61,254 nucleotides of DNA from Conidiobolus incongruus B7586 (lineage: Eukaryota; Entomophthoromycota; Entomophthoromycetes; Entomophthorales; Conidiobolaceae): NCBI GenBank assembly GCA_000697335.1, contig JNEM01012695.1, positions 1 to 61,254 of the forward strand. Reading direction: 5' to 3'. Positions 49,703-61,254 of this stretch are shown here, piece after piece (the first letter of the stretch is position 1; every line of letters begins with the position of its first letter). A program made the position numbers and the translations under genes. The notes beneath the pieces are model-generated. The model saw nothing but the letters and a program-made list of their open reading frames with translations, did no database searches and was not told the origin of the DNA.

Positions 49703-51421
49703 ATGTCGGCTCCTGGAGATCGTCGTAATGTTGGTAAAGGTACAAGCAATTTTAAAATTGATGAATTTCGTCGTAGAAGAGATGAAGCTCAAGTCGAATT
49801 GAGACGCGTTCAAAGAGATGAAAATAATGTTAAGAGAAGAGAAATCAAACCCGAGATGTATGATGCTGAAGATGATAGTGAAGATGAATATGAAATTTCT
49901 AGTGAGGTATATCTAACTCTATTTTGAGATTCTTATATTTGAACAAATTTACTCATATTTGTTTATTTTTTTAGGTTAACAAAATCATTCCCGAATTGGT
50001 CAATTCTTTATACTCTCCCAAACCTGAACAAGTTTTAGACGCTGCTACTAGATTCCGTCAATTATTATCTAAAGAAAAGAATCCTCCAATTGATGAAGTT
50101 ATTCGCGCTAATGTAGTTCCTAGATTTGTTGAACTTTTAACTTTTGAAAATGAAATGATTCAGGTAAATTGTTTTTTTGTTTAATTTATTTTTCCAATTT
50201 ATACTGATTACAGATTTTTAGTTTGAAGCTGCTTGGGCTTTGACTAATATTGCTTCCGGTACTTCCGCACAAACTAAAGTTGTTATCGATTCTGGCGCTG
50301 TTCCTCGCTTTATTGAATTACTTTCTAGCCCCACACCTGATGTTCGTGAACAATCTGTTTGGGCACTTGGTAATATTGCTGGTGATAGTCCTGCTTGCCG
50401 TGATTTGGTATTGAGAGAAGGTGCTTTAGCTCCTCTCCTCGCTATTTTCTCTGAAAGTGGTACCAAAGCCAGTATGATTCAAAACGCTATTTGGACTCTT
50501 TCTAACTTCTGTCGTGGTAAGAACCCTCAACCTCAATGGAGTGCTATTGCTCCTGCTGTCCCTGTTTTGGCTAAGGTCATCTATTCCTTCGATGAAAAGA
50601 TTGTCATTGATGCTTGTTGGGGGTTATCCTACTTGACAGACGGAAACAACGAAAAGATTCAAGCTGTCATTGAAACTGGTGTATGCCGTCGTTTGGTTGA
50701 ACTTTTAATGAGTCCTAATACCGCTGTTCAAACTCCCGCTCTTCGTACTATTGGTAATATTGTCACCGGTGATGATATGCAAACCCAAGTTGTCATTAAC
50801 TGTGGCGCTCTTCATGCTCTTCATACTTTATTCAATAGCCCTAAGGAAGGTATTCGTAAGGAAGCTTGCTGGACTATTTCCAACATCACTGCTGGTAACA
50901 ACTCCCAAATCCAATCTGTCATTGATGCTGGTATCATCCCCTCTCTCGTTAAAATTCTTCAAGATGGTGAATTTAAAACCAAGAAGGAAGCTTGCTGGGC
51001 CATTTCTAACGCCACCTCTGGTGCTTTAACCCGCCCTGATCAAATTCAATACCTCGCTGAATGTGGTTGTATTCCTCCTCTCTGTGAACTTTTGACTTGT
51101 GGTGACAACAAGATTATCCAAGTTGCTTTAGATGGTCTCGAAAACATGCTTAAGGTTGGTGAACACAATCGTATGATGACTAACAATATCAATGTTTACG
51201 CCATTTTAATTGAAGAATGTGGTGGTATGGATAAAATCAACAATCTTCAAATGCACGAAAATATGGACATCTACAGAAAGGCTTATAACATTGTTGATAA
51301 GTATTTCGGCGATGATCAAGATGAAGATACTGGTCTTGCTCCTGATGTCAATATGGAAACTGGTGAGTATACTTTCGACACCAACTACCAAGCTCCTCAA
51401 GGTGGTTATCAATTCAACTAA
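49703..51421 (+). CDS. SRP1: importin subunit alpha (karyopherin alpha, Srp1)
   Basis: Three exons (49703-49906, 49975-50163, 50222-51421) join in frame to 530 residues, the standard length. The N terminus is an importin-beta-binding domain: [19 protein letters not shown], followed by [10 protein letters not shown]. Ten armadillo repeats follow with the binding-groove pattern ([67 protein letters not shown]), retaining the Trp/Asn array for nuclear localisation signals. The acidic C terminus (DDQDEDTG) binds the export factor CAS. It carries classical cargo through nuclear pores with importin beta. Codon choice is strongly biased and G+C is high for the window, as expected for a highly expressed gene. 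An alternative acceptor (AG at 50211-50212) is not used because it breaks the conserved [13 protein letters not shown]. Confidence 0.96.
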
Positions 51422-54400
51422 GTTGCCATATCAAATATCATTTATTGAACTTAAATTTTGATTTGTTCATTTAAATCTAAATTTAAGCCATTACCTGAAA
51501 TTAATCTAGGATTCCCGATTTCATTGCTAGTGTTCTTAATTACTTAAGTACTGCCCCTGCATTAAGCTCATATATTGTATATCAAATTCAAAAATCTACC
51601 ACAATCCGAAATATATAATATCTCCCATATGAATCTCCCCAGTCTTATATATTTCATCTAAAATATAATACTTTTTTATTTCCAATTATATTCTATCATC
51701 CCCGAATCCTCAGATTAAAATTCTCTAATCCTAAAAAATTCACTATATCATCTCCCTATTTAAAATCCCTTTAATCAATTGTATAATTATAAAAATTTTA
51801 AGTTAAAATTGAATGAATTCTTTAACTTGTTGATATTGTTATAATCTCGATATATTTTTCGATATAACTTGTATTAGTATATTTTACACATTTAATAGAT
51901 TTAAAAACTTCAAATCTATAGAGATAATCTATATCTAATCTTATATTTTCATCATAATATTGATATCATCACTATATAATTTCAATCTTTTGAATAAATC
52001 TTATATTTTGTTTGAAGTATTTAAATATATGCAATTTTTCAAATTATTTTCTGTATTATACAAAATGAATCTTTAAGTTGAAATATATATATATATATAT
52101 ATTAAATTATAATTAAAAAATCTCTATTTCTATATCAAAAAGAATAACCTTTTATGATACTTGTCATATTCTTGCCTAAATAACAGATATAATACTACTT
52201 ACATTCATAAACTATGATGCATTTTCAAATAACTCAAAACGCTAAGAGTAAATCACAAAGTAGAATATATTAAATGAACTATTGATTTTATATTAATTTT
52301 AATATATGTATATCTATTTTATTAAAAAATATTCAGTATATTATTAATGATCAAATTAATATAAAATTATTGTTAATTTTATTTAACTCTCAAAGTTTAT
52401 AATATGCGAATTAAATAGGATCAGAGAAATTTTGCATAAAAAAGAGTTTATTATCTTTGAATGAAGAATAATTTAATTATGTTAAATTTGAATTGAATAA
52501 TATTATAGTAACTATAATGATTATTTTAATAAAATATTTTTTATGCTTTAATTTTTTTAAAAGTCTAATTGATAAGAATATTATAATCAATTGAGGAATT
52601 GAAACAAAACCTATCCAATATAGTATCCAGCATCTTGATTATTATTTATTTAATTTTAAAAGTTAAAATGTATTAAATATGTTATATATAGACTTTGTTC
52701 AAAAAATATTTTAATAATTTAATTTAAAATATTATAATTTAGGATTAAATAAGATAAATTAAACAAATTTTAAATATAATGAATAATATTTCAATATAAT
52801 TAAAAAAAAATAGAATGATATGAAACAATTTAACTAATTTTTTTGTTAAACTATTATATAAATTGTATTTTATACTTAAAGTTTCTGTTGATAAAACATT
52901 AAAAAACATTCTAATATAAAATTAAAATTATTAGTTGTAGTAAATATTTATATATAAATATAAAGTGAAATTAATCTCTTAATAAATAAATTTTAATTAT
53001 ATAGATGTTGGAAATATAATCTAAAGAATAAATCATATTCAATATATAATACTTTTTATACTTTAATGATCATGATTAAAATAAAAATTAGAAAAATTAA
53101 AATCCATATATGATACTACTAATTGGGTATTATAAAAACCAATATTTCAATCCATTTCATTTCCAAATATTTTTCAAAATTTCTTATTATTACCATATTT
53201 TCATTTTATACATTTTGATTAATTGTAATTCGATGATACTTAATTATATTAATTAAATAAAAATACAAAACTTAAGCAATATTTAATATTAATCATATAT
53301 ATGTATATATATATACATATATATTAATTTACTGAAGGTTTTAAACAAAATTAAAATATTTTTTATATTAAAGAGTAAATTTTTTGAGATTGATAAATTA
53401 ATTTAATTAATTATTTTAATTTTCAACAAAGTATTATATTAACCAATTATATTCAGTTTCCTTGAAACCATATAATTTTTTAGTTTTAAACTGAGAGTAA
53501 TATTAAAAAATATATGAATATTTTATATTATAGATTAATTTTTATTTTTAATTGATGATAAATTAATTTCAATAATATTTATATATAATATAAAAAACCT
53601 AATTAAGTTTTGTTTTCTTATGAATATTTGGCGATTTAGTAGATTATTCAACAAATACATGAGTAATTCTGAATGTGCGACTAAATATTGTTGAATTCGG
53701 GCCTAGCTTGTAACACTGACGGAATAAGTTAAAAATCAAATATATTTAATCAATTAAATTTTAATGATCAATTAGTATTAATTTAAGAATTAGTTAATGG
53801 TATCTTTAGTACATCATAAGTTATCTTAATTTGATCAATTTGATATAATTATATGTTTCATAAATTTAGAAAAAAAAGTTAAAATAGCTAATATTTATAA
53901 ATAAAATGAATATATTATTAATTAATCTTTGATGAGTAATCTATTAAATTTTATAAAATCATTGGTAAAAAAATATCAGCGAAATATATTTAAAATATTA
54001 GTTCTTTTCTCAAAATCCACTAATATCTCTCAATATGATATCTCAAATTTAGTATAAACTATCTTATAGTCATTTTCTCCTCTCAATTATTTGTAATACT
54101 ATTCTATCTTTATTGTACCATTTATTTGAAGATTGTGAAATTTAATTAACTATTTTTTATAATTTAATAATATCCTATTAAAATTTAAAATTTATATAAA
54201 ATGAATTTTTTTTAAATAATTAAAATAAAATTTTAAACAAATTAATTTTAATTTTTATAAAAGTATATATCTTGCTTTATTAGATGATTTAATTTAAAGT
54301 TTGAAATTTAGCTATATTTTTTTGCTAAAGATTATAATTCAATAATTTATTAAAATAAACTGTTTAAAATATATAATATCATAAATTTTATTGATTAAAA

Positions 54401-54445
54401 TATAAAATTGTATTTAAAGTTTAAATGTTTCAATATCCTAAAAAA
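51422..54445. other. intergenic, AT-rich
   Basis: Three kilobases between the importin gene (+) and the LRA-motif gene (-), which converge. A (TA)n run lies at about 52085-52102. A palindromic ATATATGTATATATATATACATATAT stretch lies near 53300-53325, too simple to interpret. No coding-like frame is found. Confidence 0.45.
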
Positions 54446-55744
54446 CTATTCATTAGAATCACAAGGTGGTAGTGAAGGTGATAACTCTTTACCTTTATGC
54501 TCACCGAATAAATTTAAGTGTTTCGAATGTTTGGGTTCATCGCTAGACCATAAATGATGCTTTGATTTGTGATCGCGGTTATACTCGTAGTCTGCTCTCA
54601 ATTTTCTAGAAGGTCTTAACTTGGTATAAGACTCTTTTTTTTCATGCTCCAGCTCACTTTTAGAATCCGAATCATATTTATTCCACCAACCTGCTTTAAC
54701 TGGCTTCTCAGCTTTCAAATTATAAGAGGACTTTTTCATTTGTGTGTAACGTTTATAGAAGTCATTATTCCAAGAATAAAACTCACTAGGCTTTTCAGCT
54801 TTCAATTTATGTGGAGGTAATTGGTCATATGTTGGATCTGTGAGTTCATCATCATATTCAGAATCTTCATCAATGTATTCCTCATCAGACCAACTATCAC
54901 TTTCATACTCTTCAAGCGGATCATACATTTCCTTTTCTAGGGACTTGTGCTTTTTAAGATAATGATCCAAAATTTCCCGAGTACTCCAACTGGGATCTTC
55001 ACCAACATAATCCGAGTTACTGATCGCCTTTTTGATCCAATAATCAATAGCGGCTTGTCTTTCCTTCTGTTTTCTCTCGTTTTGGGTCTCTTCAGCTCTT
55101 AAATGATCTGAGTACCACCCAGATTTGAATTTTTCCTTAATTTTGTTAGTTAAAAAACTCCTAGTGGGATCGGGATTATTAGCTCTCAATTTATGAGAGG
55201 ATGGCTCGTGAGCTTGACCAGAATGTTCTGAATGCTTAACATTATTAATGAATTTGTTAATTTCATCATCGATTTTAGCATGATGCTGCTCTTTTTCTCC
55301 TGCTCTCAATTTCTTTGAGGATGATCCATGAGTTTGATCAGAGTGTCCTTCAGATTGGTGGCGTGATGTATGTTTTGAAAATTCTTCCATTAAGTCGCTA
55401 AACAAACTTTCAATGTTTTTGCCATTTTGAGGGTTTTGTTCTTCAGTTAACTCAGCTCTCAACTCTTGCAAAAATCCTCCTTTAGTTTGTGATTTTTCTT
55501 CTTTACTAGTCTCGCGTTCACCTTTAGAATGCAAGTTTTCTTTATTGGAATTATGTCCATGGTTGGGTTCCGAAGCAACTGAATCATTCTTTGGAGGTCC
55601 AGCAGATTGATGATCAAACGAGTTGACAAATTCACTTACTGCCCTAAGGAAATGCTTACTGCTACTCTCCTCGTTGGGACCGGTTGGAGCTCCAAATACA
55701 GCGGAGATAACAATACAACTAATTAACCAATTTAAAGATTTCAT
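54446..55744 (-). CDS. secreted acidic protein with repeated L-(R/K)-A motifs
   Basis: Single-exon gene of 432 residues that I cannot assign to a family. It has a signal peptide (about 1-19, ISAVFGA/PTG). The rest is hydrophilic, rich in Lys, Glu, Ser, Asp and His, and largely disordered. A Leu-Arg/Lys-Ala tripeptide recurs eight times: Leu33, 95, 146, 186, 215 (LRA), 314 and 343 (LKA), 382 (LRA), usually after a basic or His residue (KKLRA, SHKLRA, RKLRA). Two segments are related repeats (KHTSRHQSEGHSDQTHG before 146; KHSEHSGQAHEPSS before 186). A Tyr/Asp/Glu-rich acidic block spans about 274-306. The mature chain has one cysteine (428). Regular motif spacing suggests a precursor cut into peptides or a repeated binding unit; both are inference. 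A decayed paralogue lies 4.4 kb upstream. Confidence 0.85.
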   Translation of the reverse strand: MKSLNWLISCIVISAVFGAPTGPNEESSSKHFLRAVSEFVNSFDHQSAGPPKNDSVASEPNHGHNSNKENLHSKGERETSKEEKSQTKGGFLQELRAELTEEQNPQNGKNIESLFSDLMEEFSKHTSRHQSEGHSDQTHGSSSKKLRAGEKEQHHAKIDDEINKFINNVKHSEHSGQAHEPSSHKLRANNPDPTRSFLTNKIKEKFKSGWYSDHLRAEETQNERKQKERQAAIDYWIKKAISNSDYVGEDPSWSTREILDHYLKKHKSLEKEMYDPLEEYESDSWSDEEYIDEDSEYDDELTDPTYDQLPPHKLKAEKPSEFYSWNNDFYKRYTQMKKSSYNLKAEKPVKAGWWNKYDSDSKSELEHEKKESYTKLRPSRKLRADYEYNRDHKSKHHLWSSDEPKHSKHLNLFGEHKGKELSPSLPPCDSNE

Positions 55745-55781
55745 ATTGAAATTAGTAAAAAATAGCTTTATTTATTTTTGA

Positions 55782-55806
55782 TTTTATAACTGATGCAGCT
55801 ATATAT
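55782..55806 (-). promoter_or_regulatory. TATA-box candidates of the LRA-motif gene
   Basis: On the minus strand TATAAAA (55788-55782) and TATATA (55806-55801) lie 38-62 bp before the ATG at 55744. Either could serve as TATA box; in this AT-rich DNA the evidence is weak. Confidence 0.3.
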
Positions 55807-55858
55807 AATAACATCAGGTCCATAATAATTAATATTTACATGTTTGGAAATATAATCT

Positions 55859-55880
55859 GCGAAATAACTTCTAATTTCGC
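55859..55880. promoter_or_regulatory. perfect inverted repeat upstream of the LRA-motif gene
   Basis: GCGAAAT, 8 nt, ATTTCGC: a 7-bp perfect inverted repeat, 115-136 bp upstream of the LRA-gene start. It stands out because it carries GCG in otherwise G/C-poor DNA. A site for a dimeric transcription factor is a reasonable guess. Confidence 0.35.
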
Positions 55881-58800
55881 GAGTATAATCCATTTTAAAT
55901 CATTTTTTAAATTGAATTTAGATTTGGAATTAATTTAAATCATTATCAACCATAATATATCATTTGAAATATTACTGGTTTGTTAATATATTTTATTTAT
56001 TAGAATAAAATAGTTATATAATTTCTGGAGTGAAATTGTTAAAGGACTATAATAGAAAAACTATTCAACTTTTAAAGTTATCTTCTTTTATTAGTGAATT
56101 TTATTTGAAATATAAAAATATTATTGCATCTTAAATTCTAATTTATCCTAATTTAATATATACTTTTATATTAATTTAACTTATGCTATTTAACCAATTA
56201 TATGTATTTCTGAGCTATTAACTCATCATATATCTGATGTTCTGAGTAAAATATCAACTAATATGATGCACGACTTGAGTCGAAGATTGTAGAAATAAAA
56301 TTATTATAATTTATACAATCAATAATATTCATTTTTTACTGAAGCTTTAAATAGTTTAATATTTATTAATTTAATATAAAAAACAAACTATTATATATAT
56401 AATTGAAGATTAAATTGTATAAAAAAATTCTTAAAAAATTTTCTAATTATAAATATTAGATCAATAAAATGTTTTCTAGACAATAACTCTACCGAATAAG
56501 CTTTAATCAGGATTATTGACAATATTAATTAGAGCATAATGAATCAATGTAGAAATAATATATTTTCCCACAATTACATAAAGTTTTTAATAATTACAAC
56601 ATTATTTTGTTACAAATTCCATCTTTTCAAAAGTTTTAAACAATGATTGAATTAATAATTTAAATTAATTACACGATCGGATACCTTAATATTATAATTT
56701 ATATCAAATTTTTAATTCAAATTGTATACAATAATACTCCTAAACATTAAACAGTAGCTGATATGCCAATATTATTCATTAGCAAATTTTAATATATTCA
56801 ATATTTCAAACTACAGTAAAGGTTATAAACAATTATACAACGAAACACTTAAGTTGAATGCTGAATAATAAGAATAATTTTGACAATTAATACGATAAAA
56901 TTACAAATATATAAGATCATATAATTTTGATTCGATCATTAAAATTATTATTCCCTGTAGTATGGTTTTGTTGAATGAATGAGTGAGTAACGGTGAGGAT
57001 CAGCACCTTATTAGCAATATTTTCAAAACTGAATATATTGATTAAATGTTCAATTGTTACCAAAATATAATATTAAATAATTTCAACTTTTTTAATTCAA
57101 GTGATTTAACAACTTTAATTTATAAGATGATCACATTAAAATTAAGATCTGTAAAATAATCTTTTGGTAAAATCGCAGCTAATTGAATCAAATTCATTCC
57201 ATTTCGGGCTCTGTAGAAACATTAAAATTTTATAAATATTGATTTTAATGATAATTGTATATAATATAATATTATCTGCATGTAAACTAATTTGAAGTAA
57301 TATCAACTGTATTAAAATCTTATGAGATGAATACACTCCAATCAAAATTGAGATGTTTTATATATTATGACATAAAATTAATTAAATATGTTATTCAGAT
57401 CTTATAACTCAAAATTTAATATATTATTTTTTGTATCATTTTCTCTATAATTTTTTTCAGTTTTAATTATTAATAAATATAATAACTTTATTATTTAAGG
57501 CTCATATAAAAATCAATGATAGATATAAAAACACATATAGTGAAATATATAGTTTAAATAAAATTCTAGCATAACAATTTATTGTACAATGGTATTAATA
57601 TAGTTAATATATAATTTAAGCCTAAATTCAACTTCAGTTTTTTAATATCTACTAATTCCAATACAGGTTTTAATAACTATATGAAATTTAGTTTAATAAA
57701 GTTAATGTCATGAAAATACTTTTAACCATTAATGTTGTTGTGTATAAGTCATAAAATAAGGCATATTCTTATTAATAGATGATGCTTTAGTAGGTGCAGC
57801 TAGCATTTTAGCTGAATTTTCTATAATATAAATATATATTTTTTGAAGGATAATAAAAACTCTTTTAATTTGATATTTATTTTTATAATCCATTTATAAT
57901 CAAATTTAATAAAATTATTTGAAAAAATAATATTTAATAACATTAATTCTAATATCAAATCTTATTATCTTAAAACCTATGGAGTTATAAACAATAGAGT
58001 TTTACAACAGATATAGAATAATATATAAGCCCAATTCAAATATTTCTCTAAAAATTTCATAGATAACAACTTTTTAGTTATTTTAATTATCTAAGTGATA
58101 ATTCAAATACAAATTTTTAAATTTTTCAATATTTATTTTTAAATAATAAGAATTGAAAACTTTCTGATCTATAATTATTAATAATTAATATATCATAAGA
58201 TGGAAAATATTTTGTAAAAAATATCTACAGAATTTTAAAATTATATTATATAAAATTAATATAATATATAGTTGTTATTTTATTTCTAAAATCAAATATA
58301 TCTAATTTTATTAATCAAATTAAGTTTATATTAAAATTGAGAATATTTTTCTAGGAATTTTACAAACTGTATAAAATAATATTATTAGTAATACTTTCTT
58401 ATTACTATAAGAACTATAATATATAATAATTATATAATAACTTTTATAATTCAGTTTTTAAATTTTTAGTATTAATTTTTATAAGAATTTATTATTAAAT
58501 AATTCAATTTAATTAAAATAATTTTATGTCTGAAAAACAAAATAATTTGAAATATTTAAAATAAAATGCAAAAAAAATGAATAAGTATTAATTTGTATTT
58601 TTTACTACTTATATCCAGTTTTTAAGTAAAAGAAACTTAAATAATATTCTTTTTATATAATCAAGTTTATATTTGATTTTAATTTTAATAAAAATAGATC
58701 ATGTCAAATATTTTTTATTATATAATATTTAATTATAAATTAAATATTTTAAGAAATTAAAATTTTTAGGTTCATATCAAATACCAAGAAGGTAAATTTT

Positions 58801-58980
58801 TTCAAAAGGTATTCCTTATTAACAGTTTCATTATTTGGACAAGTTAGACTTGTTAAGCATTATCTTTGATTTTATAACTTATGCATAATTATTAAATAAT
58901 CATCAGATTGAAATTTAAAATATAATCAGAATTTACAATTTGGATTATGTCATATATTCATAATTTATTTGTAATTATTG
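55881..58980. other. intergenic, AT-rich
   Basis: Three kilobases of AT-rich DNA. A GC blip at about 56952-57010 and a short stretch at 57780-57820 (DALVGAASILAEFS in one frame) are too short to interpret. No gene, RNA or long repeat is recognised. Confidence 0.4.
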
Positions 58981-58984
58981 CTTT

Positions 58985-59340
58985 TTATAAAAAGTATTGG
59001 CGCGGATCGGAAGTCCGCTCGCCATTCAACTTTAACCGTCCGTCATGACTCCTGATCTAATCCACTCATAAATATTAGAAACAATCCTTGCTTAATGACA
59101 AATTCCAGATTATAACAGAAATTGAAGTTTCAACACATTAGCAAAGGATTAGTCACACTATAAAATAGTCACTGGTCACCTATTTGCTTGGCGATCATCT
59201 CGATCATGGCCAAGTGCTACATCTTGATATTTTAATAAAACCCTTTAAAGTATTTCGTTAGTCGTCCTTGGCCTGTTTTATCGGATCTATGAGATTCTTA
59301 TTTCAAATCTACTTTCTAGAAGAGCTGTAATATACAATTT
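58985..59340. other. GC-richer island with two strong hairpins, unknown nature
   Basis: This 350-bp block has far more G+C than the surrounding kilobases. A stem-loop at 58998-59024 pairs TGGCG with CGCCA and, inside, CGGA with TCCG across a short loop. A second, 59187-59214, pairs CTTGGC with GCCAAG around an imperfect inner stem (GATCATCTCGATCATG). No frame longer than about 30 codons is convincing on either strand. It does not match the tRNA, 5S, U1, U2, U4, U5, U6 or U3 motifs I know. It may be a structured RNA gene or the remnant of a gene or insertion. Confidence 0.35.
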
Positions 59341-60140
59341 GATATATTTATTTTGTATTTAATCTTCACTAAAATTTAAATATTAAAAAATTGAAAAATA
59401 CATTGAAATAAATTTATGTTATTTGTAAACAGAAAAGTTAAACAGGTCAATTGCCCAATATACTCAAAATAGGAGATTAATTTTAATCAATGTTATTACT
59501 TATAGTTATTTGATGGAGAGATATATATATTTATAATAAATGATCCAATATTATAACAGTATATACCAAAATAAAATTATTCAAATTCCAGCATCGCTCT
59601 GCTAGCTACTTCAAAATAATCTACTTATCAGAGCATCAATTCAACTAGAAGATGCATTCTGAGATGAATGACTCATCTAATTTGTTGAATTTACAGGATT
59701 ACTTTAAAATTAAAGCTATTAAATATTATGATATGAAATAATTGCAACAAAATATTCAAAGGTAATATCATGGTTTAAAGATGATAACAAATTTGTTATA
59801 TAATTAAAATTAATAGAGCAATTAGCAATATAAAATGAAATAGATGATATTGGGGTAGAGTATTAGATTAATATAAACAATGATTTCAGCTTTAATTATC
59901 TAAACTTGAGGGAATTATTTTCCACTAGAATATAAATCAAAGTAATAATATTAAATTATTACAAAATAAACATATTTCATTATTTAAAAATTTTTAATAA
60001 TTTTATATTGATTAATTCATTTTAATTAAAATTTTGAATTAATTATATACTGTTTTAATTTTATAGTTTTTCCATAATAAATTAAAATTGAATTATTAAA
60101 TTTTATTGAAATATTATATAAGTGTAATAAAATATTGAAA
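59341..60140. other. intergenic, AT-rich
   Basis: AT-rich DNA up to the decayed LRA paralogue. A slightly less AT-rich patch at 59580-59700 has no clear frame. Confidence 0.4.
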
Positions 60141-60830
60141 AAAATTCATTAGAACACAAGGTAGTAATGTAGGTGATAATCCTTTATGTTCGCCGAATAA
60201 ATTGAAGTAATTTGAATTTTTGAATTCATCTTTAGACAAGGAATCATGCATTGATTTGTGATCGCGGTCAGATTCGTAGTCTTCTTTGAATGCTTCAGAA
60301 GATTATAGCTTGATTTTAGGCCCTTTTCCTTGGTGGTACAGTTCATTTTAGAATTAAATAATCTGTATTCCACTAATGTGCATGAATTAATCTCTGCTCT
60401 CAACTTATGTGAAGATTATCCCATTTCTTTTGGATATTAATTCAACTTTTCCAACTATTTCTTAAAGACTTTACATCATAGTTATCAATTTGAATGAAGA
60501 TAATTTTTGGCTATTTTTGATTGAATCACTTTGAGAATTGTGGGTACTTACCAGTTTCTTATTTTTATGATCCTTTAAAACACCTGCCTAAAAATAATTC
60601 ACAACAAAATCTGACACTTTAATCAAGCTTGTGGTATGTTATTAATTTCAAAATCTTCATCAGTGTATTTTTAATTAGGAAAACCTTTACATTTATACAA
60701 TTCAAATGAATCCGCCATCTCAATTCAATGGGACTTATGAAATTTACTATTTTACATCCAATTCTTTGGAAACAGGCCAACCGGAACCAATATCAATATT
60801 GTTTAAGTTAATAATTGCTTTTTTATCTAA
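60141..60830 (-). pseudogene. truncated, decayed paralogue of the LRA-motif secreted protein
   Basis: The minus strand matches the C-terminal half (about residues 237-432) of the protein at 54446-55744. The end is clearest: YESDRDHKSMHDSL and NYFNLFGEHKG against YEYNRDHKSKHHLW and KHLNLFGEHKG. Further upstream are SSYNL, an LRA motif after SHK-like sequence (near 60400), DSFELYKCKGF and YTDEDFEINN against DPLEEYESDSW and YIDEDSEYDD, and KKAI near 60815 matching residues 238-241. Several frameshifts and stops intervene, and the first 236 residues, including the signal peptide, are absent. The copies are both on the minus strand, so a tandem duplication followed by loss is likely. Confidence 0.8.
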
Positions 60831-61254
60831 GAATCATTTTCAAAATAACTTTTATTGTGTTTAATTTTATATTTGGGCATATTAAATCTTCATTTTTTTA
60901 AGATCTACTAAATTATGATTTTTTATTATAATTCTTTTTAAGCCATTATTTTGAAAATTTATAATTAATACTAAATAATTTAAATTATTAAACTTTTTTA
61001 AAATTAAAATTAATAATAAGTTTTTGCTATTTTTTAACTTACTTCTAATAATTAAATAGCTTTTTTTTATTAAAAATTAAATTTAATGTTATATAATCAA
61101 ATTAAATTAATTTAAAAACTTTTTTTCTTATAAATATATTTTTTTAATAATTTAAAGGATTTAGTATTATATAATTTATGATTTAATAACTATATTAGAT
61201 ATAATAACTGATAATTAATTATTTTTAATTAATAAATCTTTTATAATATTAACT
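60831..61254. other. AT-rich 3' flank
   Basis: Almost pure A/T sequence after the point where similarity to the LRA protein stops. No trace of its N-terminal half is visible. Confidence 0.45.

Noticed and set aside
57142-57345. 67-codon minus-strand open frame
   Set aside because: AT-driven Ile/Leu/Asn composition without GC rise or motif; looks like chance in AT-rich DNA.
1-61254. CRISPR arrays, operons, bacterial genes, LTR retroelements, rRNA or tRNA genes
   Set aside because: No spaced direct repeats, long terminal repeats, polycistronic spacing or RNA-gene signatures were seen; genes are monocistronic and spliced.

Overview
This is nuclear DNA from a mitochondriate fungus with a very AT-rich genome. 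Genes sit at about 35-45% G+C inside long intergenic stretches of well under 20% G+C. Introns are short (about 50-65 nt), begin GTAAxT/GTATGT and end TAG. Fungal-type signs are a stand-alone mRNA guanylyltransferase without a fused RNA triphosphatase, a Kin1/Kin2-type kinase with a KA1 tail, and Cbp3. A complex I subunit, a Cbp3-type complex III chaperone and Miro exclude the anaerobic, equally AT-rich Neocallimastigomycota. The base composition, rhodopsin-like GPCR relics, F-box relics, SAMHD1 and LOG homologues best suit an early-diverging zoopagomycete such as Conidiobolus sensu lato. That placement is inference.

Layout, left to right: GRASP55/65 homologue (+, 1423-2822); NDUFS5 complex I subunit (-, 3566-3988); GPCR-like pseudogene (about 5755-6390); Miro GTPase (+, 9009-11232); Per1/PGAP3 (+, 11677-12651); Kin1/Kin2-type kinase (-, 12732-14684); cysteine-free secreted S/Q/N/G-rich protein (+, 16984-17547); second GPCR-like relic (about 19169-19790); LOG phosphoribohydrolase (-, 20282-21181); F-box-like relic (from 21664); Cbp3 (+, 23371-24150); mRNA capping guanylyltransferase with a disordered tail of about 1,070 residues (-, 26103-30911); a 6 kb gene-poor gap with a third membrane-protein relic; compact DUF962/Mpo1 protein (-, 37022-37363); SAMHD1-like dNTPase (+, 38643-40441); Mak5/DDX24 helicase (+, 41479-44137); mariner transposase relic (about 45600-46580) and a 236-bp Stowaway-like MITE (47070-47305); prefoldin subunit 4 (-, 47489-48062); importin alpha (+, 49703-51421); secreted protein with repeated L-R/K-A motifs (-, 54446-55744); and a truncated, decayed copy of it (-, about 60141-60830).

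Most intact genes are single-copy housekeeping functions (Golgi, mitochondria, GPI remodelling, mRNA capping, ribosome biogenesis, nuclear import, cytoskeletal chaperone). They are not organised as a pathway. Reconstructing exons joined all the multi-exon genes in frame; NDUFS5, LOG and prefoldin 4 would be missed if only long open frames were read.

The most interesting items are the LRA-motif secreted protein with its decayed paralogue, the giant tail on the capping enzyme, the terminal-inverted-repeat MITE close to a mariner relic that shows only C-to-T/G-to-A type decay, and a cluster of dead receptor and F-box genes indicating rapid birth and death of accessory families.
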